From positions 1,426,001 through 1,490,000 of the forward strand of contig OZ241896.1 in NCBI GenBank assembly GCA_965203565.1: 64,000 nt of DNA. Direction: 5' to 3'. This DNA is from JAAXGX01 sp965203565 (lineage in GTDB: Bacteria; Acidobacteriota; Vicinamibacteria; Vicinamibacterales; UBA8438). Below are positions 1-7,936 of this stretch, piece after piece. Below the pieces are notes generated by a model, which was not told the DNA's origin, made no database searches, and saw only the letters and a program-made list of their open reading frames with translations. The position numbers were made by a program, and so were the translations under genes. Numbering within the stretch: position 1 is the first letter of the stretch; each line of letters starts with the position of its first letter.

Positions 1-20
1 GAGATGCGGAAGATCGTCAT
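1..20 (-). CDS. Sixth copy of the GT39-like array, cut by the window edge
   Basis: Only the first six or seven codons are present (M-T-I-F-R-I-S). They match the M-T-I-S-R-I-S start of the paralogues to the right, and the ATG overlaps the TGA stop of the preceding copy in the same way as the other junctions. It shows that the tandem array continues beyond the left edge. Nothing can be said about whether this copy is intact. Confidence 0.75.
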
Positions 21-2029
21 GGCCGCAACGGATTCACCCGGATCGTCTCCTCCCACAGCGCGGTCCAGACGTCGTTCTTCTGCTCGGTCTGTCCGGTCCT
101 GACGTGATCGACGGCGTACTTCGGCAATTGAACGGTGGCGAGGCATTTTCCGTCGAACAGCGCCTGCTCGGGCAGGAAGAAGTCCAGGTTGTCGTAACCG
201 TCTCGAACGCGGTGGTCAGGCAGGTCGTCCGCGTCCGCGGGAACGACGTGCAGGAAGAAACGCGCGGCCAAGTCGGCCGGAACGCACGGCGCTCTGGCGT
301 ACGTGAGGGCGCCGCGGGCGGCGTCGAAGTATACGTCGTAGTGCGCGCGAGCAGCCGGCGCGCCCTGCGTCAGCGACCGGTGCGTCTCGCGGATCCGGCC
401 CACGTGCAGGTGGAAGTCGTCCAGGAACGCCGGGTCGAGGCCGTACACGCTGACCATCGTGTTGCCGTACGCCTTCCTGGTCCAGACCTCCGGGGCATGG
501 ACCCAGACCTCCGGGGCATGGACCTCGAGCGAGGGCATCGTGGCTCTGGCGGCGAAATCGGCGCGTCGGCCGCGGCACGCTTGCCGCCAGGTGTCGGTGA
601 ATCTGATGCTGATTCGCTGTTTTTGCGCTTCGGAGAGCAGCTGATAATTGTCACCCACTCCTCCCATCAGGCATAGACTGGTCGACGGCCAGGTTCGCGC
701 CAGATGACGCAGCGCGCCGAGGCCCGTCGTCCTCCAGTAGTCCATCTCGTACTGCGTCCGGAGATGCTCCGGCGTCGTCCTGTCGACGAGGAAGTTGAAG
801 TAGACGTTCTGAAGCGGATGGATGCGGGCCATGGCGATCAGGATGCCCGCCGCCGCGACGCCCGCCGCCGCATACGTCCCGCGGCGCGCCCAGGCCGCGT
901 CGCGCGACGCCAGCAGGCGCAGTCCGGACGCCGCCAGCAGCGCGAGCGGCGCGTGCAGGAAATACAGGTGCCGCCACCCGTTGAAGGCGTGCGCGTCCAG
1001 CGCCGCCACGGCGAGCGGCGGCGCCGTCAGACAGGCGGCCGTCAGGCATTCCAGCCGCAGCGGCGTGTTGCGCAGCGCCCGGCCGGGACGCGCGGCGACG
1101 CGCCACGCAGCGCCGACGACCCCGACGCCGCCCAGCAGCAGCGTGAACGGCGGCGTCGTGATGGCGAACCACGTCGGAACGTAACGCCACGGCAGATCGT
1201 CCGCACGAACCAGTCGTCCCTGAAAAAGTTCACAGGGAGTGTTCGGATGTTCGGAGAGCACCCGGAGCGCCTCGGCGAACTGACGCGGGTCGCTCCACAG
1301 GTACGGACTGATCGCGTACAGCGTCGCGGCGCACGCCGCCCCGAATGCGGCGATCGTCTTCAGAATGCGCCTGCGCCCGCTCCGCTGCGCGGCATGGAGC
1401 AGGTCCAGCGCCCGCATGCCCAGCACGGCGGCGAAGAGCATCACGCCCATGATGCGCAGGTTCGTCAGCACCGCCGTCCCCATCCCCAGGACCACGAACG
1501 CGCGGACCGTGTCCTTCTCGAACGCCCGGTGGACCAGGTACAGCGCGATCATGAACATCGACAGGAAGGGGACGTCCTTGCTGTTGAAGAACGCATGGGC
1601 GTACAGGCGGGGATGGAGCAGGAACAGCAGCATCGCCAGGAGAGCGATCGGCCCGCTGTCGAACAGCCGGCGGGCGAGCAGGAAGCAGGCGAAGCCGCCG
1701 CACAGCCAGAACAGGTGGGTGGCGCCGTGACGCAGCAGATACGCCGTGCGGCTGTCGCCGAGGCCGAGCGCCCGCTCGGCAAGGAGCAGCGGCAGCTCGA
1801 ACGCCATGCCGTAGTACCGGTCATGGGCAACGGGAAGATAGCCGGCGCCGGCGGACAGTGCGTCGTCGGCGCCCAGGACGTATTCCAGGTTCGCCGCGGC
1901 GATGAGCCGCTGCTCGTTCGCGTCCACCGAGACGCCGTAGTCGCCCACGACGGCGGCGCCCGCGGCGGCGAAGAAAGCGAGGACCGCGACGGCCCACGTC
2001 CGACAGGAAATGCGGGAGACGGAACGCAT
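17..2029 (-). CDS. GT39-like membrane glycosyltransferase, array copy 1
   Basis: A 670-residue protein of the array whose general features are described under the copy at 4002-5984. The start was placed at the ATG at 2029, one base after the stop codon of the upstream copy, because the sequence from M-R-S-V-S-R-I-S onward aligns with the M-T-I-S-R-I-S start of its paralogues; an earlier ATG would run back into the neighbour. The putative catalytic aspartate in the first loop and the F-N-S-K-D motif are both kept. It differs from the other copies by a 21-bp internal tandem duplication that repeats V-H-A-P-E-V-W in the C-terminal domain, and by its R-V-N-P-L-R-P C-terminus. The exact sugar and acceptor are unknown. 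Confidence 0.75.
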   Translation of the reverse strand: MRSVSRISCRTWAVAVLAFFAAAGAAVVGDYGVSVDANEQRLIAAANLEYVLGADDALSAGAGYLPVAHDRYYGMAFELPLLLAERALGLGDSRTAYLLRHGATHLFWLCGGFACFLLARRLFDSGPIALLAMLLFLLHPRLYAHAFFNSKDVPFLSMFMIALYLVHRAFEKDTVRAFVVLGMGTAVLTNLRIMGVMLFAAVLGMRALDLLHAAQRSGRRRILKTIAAFGAACAATLYAISPYLWSDPRQFAEALRVLSEHPNTPCELFQGRLVRADDLPWRYVPTWFAITTPPFTLLLGGVGVVGAAWRVAARPGRALRNTPLRLECLTAACLTAPPLAVAALDAHAFNGWRHLYFLHAPLALLAASGLRLLASRDAAWARRGTYAAAGVAAAGILIAMARIHPLQNVYFNFLVDRTTPEHLRTQYEMDYWRTTGLGALRHLARTWPSTSLCLMGGVGDNYQLLSEAQKQRISIRFTDTWRQACRGRRADFAARATMPSLEVHAPEVWVHAPEVWTRKAYGNTMVSVYGLDPAFLDDFHLHVGRIRETHRSLTQGAPAARAHYDVYFDAARGALTYARAPCVPADLAARFFLHVVPADADDLPDHRVRDGYDNLDFFLPEQALFDGKCLATVQLPKYAVDHVRTGQTEQKNDVWTALWEETIRVNPLRP
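482..523. repeat. 21-bp perfect tandem duplication inside array copy 1
   Basis: Two adjacent identical 21-bp units (482-502 and 503-523) duplicate seven codons in frame. No other array copy has the duplication, so it arose after this copy separated from the rest. Confidence 0.95.
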
Positions 2030-2031
2030 GG

Positions 2032-4005
2032 TCACGAACCGGGATGAATCGTCGCTTGCCACAGGGCGGTCCAGACGTCGTCCTTCCGCTCGGTCTGTCC
2101 GGTCCTGACGTGATCGACGGCGTACTTCGGCAACCGAACGGTGGCGAGGCATTTTCCGTCGAACAGCGCCTGCGGGGGCAGGTTGAAGTCCAGGTTGTCG
2201 TAACCGTCTCGAACGCGGTCGTCAGGCAGGTCGTCCGCGTCCGCGGGAACGACGTGCAGGAAGAAACGCGCGGCCAGGTCGGCCGGAACGCACGGCGCTC
2301 TGGCGTACGTCAGGGCGCCGCGGGCGGCGTCGAAATACACGTCGTGATGCGCGCGAGCCGCCGGCGCGCCCTGCGTCAACGACCGGTGCGTCTCGCGGAA
2401 GCGATCCAGGTGGAAGTCGCCCAGGAGCGCCGGGTTGACGCCGTATATCCTGGCGATCGTGCTGCCGTACGCCTTTCTGGTCCAGATCTTCGGCGCATAC
2501 GTCTCGGGCGGATTCATCTTGTAATGCCCATGATCCTGATGGGCGCTGACGACGAAATCGGAGCGGCGACAGCGTGACGCTTGCCGAGGGTGGATTCTCT
2601 TTCTTTGCGCTTCGGAGAGAAGCTGATGGTTACGCGATCCCCCCGTCAGGCACAGACTGGTCGACGGCCAGGTTCGCGCCAGATGACGCAGCGCGCCGAG
2701 GCGCGCCGTCCCCCAGTAATCCATGTCGTACTGCGTCCGGAGACGCTCCGGCGTCGTCCTGTCGACGAGGAAATTGAAGTAGACGTTCTGATACGGATGA
2801 ATGCGGGCCATGGCGATCAGGATGCCCGCCGCCGCGACGCCCGCCGCCGCATACGTTCCTCGGCGCGCCCAGGCGGCGTCGCGCGACGCCAGCAGGCGCA
2901 GCCCGGACGCCGCCAGCAGACAGAGCGGCGCGTGCAGGAAGTACAGGTGCCGCCACCCGTTGAAGGCGTGCGCGCCCAGCGCCGCCACGGCGAGCGGCGG
3001 CGCCGTCAGACAGGCGGCCGCCAGGCATTCCAGTCGCAGCGGCGTGTTGCGCAGCGCCCGGCCGGGACGCGCGGCGACGCGCCACGCAGCGCCGACGACT
3101 CCGACGCCGCCCAGCAGCAGCGTGAACGGCGGCGTCGTGATCGCCATCCACGCCGGAACGTAGCGCCACGGCAGATCGTCCGCACGAACCAGTCGTCCCT
3201 GGAAGAGCTCCCAGGGAGTGTTCGGATGTTCGGAGAGGATCCGGAGCGCCTCGGTGAACTCACGCGGGTCGCTCCACAGGTAGGGATGCAAGCCGTACAG
3301 CGCGGCGGCGCCCGCCGCCCCGAACGCCGCGGTCGTCTTCAGAACGCGCCGGCGCTCGCTCCACCGAGCTGCATGGAGCAGGTCCAACGCCCGCATGCCC
3401 AGCACGGCGGCGAAAAGCATAAGGCCCATGACGCGGAGGTTCGTCAGCACCGCCGCCGCCGCCCCCAGGACCACGAACGCGCGGACCGTGTCCTTCTCGA
3501 ACGCCCGGTGGACCAGGCACAGCGCGATCATGAACATCGCCAGGAAGGGAACGTCCTTGCTGTTGAAGAACGCATGGGCGTACAGGCGGGGCTGGAGCAG
3601 GAACAGCAGCATCGCCAGGAGAGCGAGCGGCCCGCCGCCGAACAGCCGGCGGGCGAGCAGGAAGCAGGCGAAGCCGCCGCACAGCCAGAGCAGGTGGGTG
3701 GCGCCATGGCGGAACAGATGCGCCGTGCGGCTGTCGTCGAGGCCGAGCGCCCGCTCGGCGAGGAGCAGCGGCGCCTCGAACGCCATGCCGTAGTACCGGT
3801 CGTGGGCAACGGGAAGATAGCCGGCGCCGGCGGACAGTGCGTCGTCGGCGCCCAGGACGTATTCCAGGTTCGCCGCGGCGATCTTCCGCTGCGCCGCCGT
3901 GTCCACCGAGACGCCGTAGTCGCCCACGACGGCGGCGCCCGCGGCGGCGAAGAGGACGAGGATCGCGACGGCCCAGGTCCGACAGGAAATGCGGGAGATC
4001 GTCAT
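2032..4005 (-). CDS. GT39-like membrane glycosyltransferase, array copy 2
   Basis: A 657-residue array member. The ATG at 4005 overlaps the stop of the upstream copy (ATGA), which fixes the start. The first-loop aspartate and glutamine (D-T-A-A-Q-R) and the F-N-S-K-D-V-P-F loop are present, so the copy looks intact. Its last residues differ (A-T-I-H-P-G-S against E-E-T-I-R in the others), showing that the 3' end near the junction with copy 1 was altered, perhaps by the recombination that made the array. The soluble C-terminal part has its own small indels around residues 485-530 relative to copies 1 and 3. It is expected to be translated in coupling with copies 3 and 1. Confidence 0.75.
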   Translation of the reverse strand: MTISRISCRTWAVAILVLFAAAGAAVVGDYGVSVDTAAQRKIAAANLEYVLGADDALSAGAGYLPVAHDRYYGMAFEAPLLLAERALGLDDSRTAHLFRHGATHLLWLCGGFACFLLARRLFGGGPLALLAMLLFLLQPRLYAHAFFNSKDVPFLAMFMIALCLVHRAFEKDTVRAFVVLGAAAAVLTNLRVMGLMLFAAVLGMRALDLLHAARWSERRRVLKTTAAFGAAGAAALYGLHPYLWSDPREFTEALRILSEHPNTPWELFQGRLVRADDLPWRYVPAWMAITTPPFTLLLGGVGVVGAAWRVAARPGRALRNTPLRLECLAAACLTAPPLAVAALGAHAFNGWRHLYFLHAPLCLLAASGLRLLASRDAAWARRGTYAAAGVAAAGILIAMARIHPYQNVYFNFLVDRTTPERLRTQYDMDYWGTARLGALRHLARTWPSTSLCLTGGSRNHQLLSEAQRKRIHPRQASRCRRSDFVVSAHQDHGHYKMNPPETYAPKIWTRKAYGSTIARIYGVNPALLGDFHLDRFRETHRSLTQGAPAARAHHDVYFDAARGALTYARAPCVPADLAARFFLHVVPADADDLPDDRVRDGYDNLDFNLPPQALFDGKCLATVRLPKYAVDHVRTGQTERKDDVWTALWQATIHPGS

Positions 4006-5984
4006 GGACGTATCCGGATCGTCTCCTCCCACAGCGCGGTCCAGACGCCGTCCTTCCTCTCGGTCTGTCCGGTCCTGACGTGATCGACGGCGTACTCCGG
4101 AAACTGCATCGTCACGAGGCATTTCCCATCGAACAGCGCCCGGCCGGGCAGGTGAAAATCCAGGTCGCCGAAACCGTACCGAACGCGGTGGTCAGGCAGG
4201 TCGTCCGCGTCCACGGGAACGACATGCAGGAAGAAACGCGCGGCCATGTCGGCCCGGACGCACGGCGCCTTGGCGTACGTCAGGGCGCGGCGGGCGGCGT
4301 CGAAATAGACGTCGTAATGCGCGTGCGCCGCCGGCGCGCCCTGCGTCAGCGACCGGTACGTCTGACGGAAGCGAGCCGCGTGCAACGGGAAGTCGTCCAG
4401 GAGCGCCGGGTTGAGGCCGTATACGCTGACGATCGTGCTGCCGTACGCCTTCCAGATCCAGACCTTCGGGGTGAAATAGGTCTCGGGCCAGAGCGTCCGG
4501 GTTCTGACGGCGAAATCGGCGCGGCGGCCGCGGCACCATCGCTGATGAGCAACGGTGTTTCTCCCTCTGATTTTCTTTCTTTGCGCTTCGGGGAGCAGCT
4601 GATGATTGTCGTTCGGCTCCCCCCCCAGGCACAGACTGGTCGACGGCCAGGTTCGCGCCAGATGACGCAGCGCGCCGAGGTGCGCCGTCGCCCAGTAATC
4701 CAGCGTGTACTGCGCCCGGAGATGCTCCGGCGTCGTCCTGTCGACGAGGAAGTTGAAGTAGACGTGCTGGAGCGGATGGATGCGCGCCATGGCGATCAGG
4801 ACGCCCGCCGCCGCGACGCCCGCCGCCGCATACGTCCCGCGGCGCGCCCAGGCCGCGTCGCGCGACGCCAGCAGGCGCAACCCGGACGCCGCCAGCAGGC
4901 AGAGCGGCGCGTGCAGGAAATACAGGTGCCGCCACCCGTTGTAGACGTGCGCGTCCAGCGCCGCCACGGCGAGCGGCGGCGCCGTCAGGCAGGCGGTCAG
5001 CAGAAGTCCGAACCGCAGCGGCGTGTTGCGCAGCGCCCGGCCGGGACGCGCGGCGGCGCGCCACGCAGCGCCGACAATCCCGACGCCGCCCAGCAGCAGC
5101 GTGAACGGCGGCGTCGTGATCGCCATCCACGCCGGAACGTAGAGCCACGGCTTGTCGTCCGGACGGGTCGATCGTCCCTGGAAAATTTCCGGGGAATCGT
5201 TCGGATGTTCGGAGAGCACCCGGAGCGCCTCGGCGAACTGACGCGGATCGCTCCACAGGTACGGACTGATCGCGTACAGCGTCGCGGCGCCCGCCGCCGC
5301 GAATGCGCCGGCCGTCGCCAGAACGTGTCGGCGCCCGCTCCGCTGCGCCGCGCAGAGCAGGTCGCACGCCCGCACGCCCAGCACGGCGGCGAAGAGCATC
5401 ACGCCCATGATGCGGAGGTTCGTCAGCACCGCTGCTGCCGCTCCCAGAACCACGAACGCGCGGACCGTGTCCTTCTCGAACGCCCGGTGGACCAGATACA
5501 GCGCAATCATGAACATCGACAGGAAGGGAACGTCCTTGCTGTTGAAGAACGCATGGGCGTACAGGCGGGGATGGAGCAGGAACAGCAGCATCGCCAGGAG
5601 AGCGAGCGGCCCGCTGTCGAACAGCCGGCGGGCGAGCAGGAAGCAGGCGAAGCCGCCGCACAGCCAGAACAGGTGAGTCGCAGAGTGGCGGAACAGATAC
5701 GCCGTGCGGCTGTCGTCGAGGCCGAGCGCCCGCTCGGCGAGGAGCAGCGGCGCCTCGAACGCCACGCCGTAGTACCGTTCGTGGTCAACGGCGAGATGGC
5801 CGGCGTCGGCGGACAGCGCATCGTCGTCGCCCAGGACGTACTCCAGGTTCGCCGCAGCGGTTCGCCGCTGGAGGTGCGCGTCCGGCGAGACGCCGTAGTC
5901 GCCCACGACGGCGGCGCCCGCGGCGGCGAAGACGGCGAGGACCGCGACGGCCCAGGTCCGGCAGGAGATGCGGGAGATCGTCAT
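4002..5984 (-). CDS. GT39-like membrane glycosyltransferase, array copy 3
   Basis: A 660-residue polytopic inner-membrane protein. By eye it has an N-terminal membrane anchor (about residues 11-28), roughly nine further hydrophobic segments up to about residue 400, and a soluble C-terminal part of about 260 residues. The first extra-cytoplasmic loop holds D35 and Q39, in the position where GT-C enzymes of the GT39/PMT type carry their acidic catalytic residue, and residues 147-151 form an F-N-S-K-D motif after a P-R-L-Y-A-H-A-F segment, as in GT39-like proteins that read F-N-P-K-D. Members of that superfamily transfer sugars from lipid-phosphate carriers. Carrier, sugar and acceptor cannot be deduced. 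The ATG at 5984 overlaps the upstream stop. Family assignment is fairly sure, function is inference. Confidence 0.75.
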   Translation of the reverse strand: MTISRISCRTWAVAVLAVFAAAGAAVVGDYGVSPDAHLQRRTAAANLEYVLGDDDALSADAGHLAVDHERYYGVAFEAPLLLAERALGLDDSRTAYLFRHSATHLFWLCGGFACFLLARRLFDSGPLALLAMLLFLLHPRLYAHAFFNSKDVPFLSMFMIALYLVHRAFEKDTVRAFVVLGAAAAVLTNLRIMGVMLFAAVLGVRACDLLCAAQRSGRRHVLATAGAFAAAGAATLYAISPYLWSDPRQFAEALRVLSEHPNDSPEIFQGRSTRPDDKPWLYVPAWMAITTPPFTLLLGGVGIVGAAWRAAARPGRALRNTPLRFGLLLTACLTAPPLAVAALDAHVYNGWRHLYFLHAPLCLLAASGLRLLASRDAAWARRGTYAAAGVAAAGVLIAMARIHPLQHVYFNFLVDRTTPEHLRAQYTLDYWATAHLGALRHLARTWPSTSLCLGGEPNDNHQLLPEAQRKKIRGRNTVAHQRWCRGRRADFAVRTRTLWPETYFTPKVWIWKAYGSTIVSVYGLNPALLDDFPLHAARFRQTYRSLTQGAPAAHAHYDVYFDAARRALTYAKAPCVRADMAARFFLHVVPVDADDLPDHRVRYGFGDLDFHLPGRALFDGKCLVTMQFPEYAVDHVRTGQTERKDGVWTALWEETIRIRP

Positions 5985-7936
5985 GGACGTATCCGGATCG
6001 TCTCCTCCCACAGCGCGGTCCAGACGCCGTCCTTCCTCTCGGACTGGCCGGTCCTGACGTGATCGACGGCGTACTCCGGCAACCGCATCGTCGCGAGGCA
6101 TTTCCCGTCGAACTGCGCCTGCCGGGGCAGGTGGAAATCCAGGTCGCCGAAACCGTACCGAACGCGGTGGTCAGGCAGGTCGTCCGCGTCCACGGGAACG
6201 GCGTGCAGGAAGAAACGCGCGACCATGTCGGCCCGGACGCACGGCGCCCTGGCGTACGTCAGGGCGCGGCGGGCGGCGTCGAAATAGACGTCGTAATGCG
6301 CGTGCGCCGCCGGCGCGCCCTGCGTCAGCGACCGGTACGTCTGACGGAAGCGAGCCGCGTGCAGGTCGGGATCGTCCAGGAGCGCCGGGTTGAGGCCGTA
6401 TACGCTGGCGATCGTGTTGCCGTACACCTTCCTGGCCCAGATCTCCGGGGCGTGCGTCTCGGACGGATGCATCCCGGCGTTGACGGCGAAATCGACGCGA
6501 CGGCCGGAGCAGCTCAGCGAAGGGACGATGCTCTTCCTTTGCGCTTCCGGAAGAAACTGCCGATGACGCCGTGCTCCGGTCACGCACAAACGGGTCGACG
6601 GCCAGGTTCGCGCCAGATGACGCAGCGCGTCGAGGCCCGCCGTCCCCGAATATTCCGTCATGTGGTACTGCGTCCGAAGATATTCCGGTGTCGTCCTGTC
6701 GACGAGAGCATTGAAGTAGACGTCCTGATGCGGGTGGGCGCGCGCCATGCCGATTGCGATGCCGGCCACGGCGACGCCCGCCGCCGCATACGCTCCCCGG
6801 CGCATCCAGGCGGCGTCGCGCGACGCCAGCAGGCGCAGCCCGGACGCCGCCAGCAGCGCGAGCGGCGCGTGCAGGAAATACAGGTGCCGCCACCCGTCGT
6901 AGGTGTTCGCGCCCAGCGCCGCCACGGCGAGCGGCGGCGCCGTCAGGCACGCGGTCAGCAGAAGTCCGAACCGCACCGGCGTATTGCGAAACGCCCGGCC
7001 GGGACGCGCGGCGCCGCGCCACGCCGCGCCGACGATCCCGACGCCACCCAGCAGCAGCGTGAACGGCGGCGTCGTGATGGCGATCCACGTCGGAACGTAA
7101 CGCCACGGCAGAGTGTCCGGAAGAACCGGCCGTCCCTGAAAGAGTTGCGGGATGAGATTCGGGTGTCCGGAGAGCGCCTGGAGCGCCTCGGCGAACTGAC
7201 GCGGGTCGCTCCACAGGTACGGACTGATCGCGTACAGCGTCGCGGCGCCCGCCGCCCCGAACGCGGCGGTCGTCTTCAGAACGCGCCTGCGTTCGCTCGG
7301 CTGCGCCGCGCAGAGCAGGTCGCACGCCCGCATGCCCAGCACGGCGGCGAAGAGCATCACGCCCATGATGCGGAGGTTCGTCAGCACCGCCGCCGCCGCT
7401 CCCAGGACCGCGAACGCGCGGACCGTGTCCTTCTCGAACGCCCGGTGGATCAGGTGCAGCGCGATCATGAACATCGCCAGGAAGGGAACGTCCTTGCTGT
7501 TGAAGAACGCATGGGCGTACAGGCGGGGCTGGAGCAGGAACAGCAGCATCGCCAGGAGAGCGAGCGGCCCGCTTCCGAACAGCCGGCGGGCGAGCAGGAA
7601 GCAGGCGAAGCCGCCGCACAGCCAGAACAGGTGGGTGACGCAGTGACGCAGCAGATGCACCGTGCGGCTGTCGTCGAGGCCGAGCGCCCGCTCGGCGAGG
7701 AGCAGCGGCGCCTGGAACGCCACGCCGTAGTACCGGTTGTGGGCCGGCAGGCCGTGAAACGACAGTACGTCGTCGTCGCCCAGGGCGTACTCCAGGTTCG
7801 CCGCGGCGGTTCGCCGCTGGGGGTCCGCGTCCATCGAAAAGCCGTAGTCGCCCACGACGGCGGCGCCCGCGGCGGCGAAGAGGACGAGGACCGCCACGGG
7901 TTGCCAAGTCCGACAGGAGATGCGGGAGATCGTCAT
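5981..7936 (-). CDS. GT39-like membrane glycosyltransferase, array copy 4
   Basis: A 651-residue array member, the shortest full copy. The ATG at 7936 overlaps the stop of copy 5; frames further upstream lie inside the neighbour and were rejected. The first loop reads M-D-A-D-P-Q-R, so the aspartate/glutamine pair is conserved, and F-N-S-K-D-V-P-F is intact. It shares with copy 3 the C-terminal I-R-I-R-P ending and several C-terminal blocks (for example the F-G-D-L-D-F-H-L-P segment), so copies 3 and 4 seem to be the closest pair or have exchanged sequence. A two-residue insertion (Q-P) follows the conserved C-R-T-W at the membrane anchor. Confidence 0.75.
   Translation of the reverse strand: MTISRISCRTWQPVAVLVLFAAAGAAVVGDYGFSMDADPQRRTAAANLEYALGDDDVLSFHGLPAHNRYYGVAFQAPLLLAERALGLDDSRTVHLLRHCVTHLFWLCGGFACFLLARRLFGSGPLALLAMLLFLLQPRLYAHAFFNSKDVPFLAMFMIALHLIHRAFEKDTVRAFAVLGAAAAVLTNLRIMGVMLFAAVLGMRACDLLCAAQPSERRRVLKTTAAFGAAGAATLYAISPYLWSDPRQFAEALQALSGHPNLIPQLFQGRPVLPDTLPWRYVPTWIAITTPPFTLLLGGVGIVGAAWRGAARPGRAFRNTPVRFGLLLTACLTAPPLAVAALGANTYDGWRHLYFLHAPLALLAASGLRLLASRDAAWMRRGAYAAAGVAVAGIAIGMARAHPHQDVYFNALVDRTTPEYLRTQYHMTEYSGTAGLDALRHLARTWPSTRLCVTGARRHRQFLPEAQRKSIVPSLSCSGRRVDFAVNAGMHPSETHAPEIWARKVYGNTIASVYGLNPALLDDPDLHAARFRQTYRSLTQGAPAAHAHYDVYFDAARRALTYARAPCVRADMVARFFLHAVPVDADDLPDHRVRYGFGDLDFHLPRQAQFDGKCLATMRLPEYAVDHVRTGQSERKDGVWTALWEETIRIRP

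Noticed and set aside
3837..6062. A 741-codon open frame on the plus strand opposite the glycosyltransferase array, and similar long frames opposite the other copies
   Set aside because: Arginine- and glutamine-rich translations without domain similarity, repeated in each copy, are the expected shadows of very GC-rich coding DNA on the other strand.
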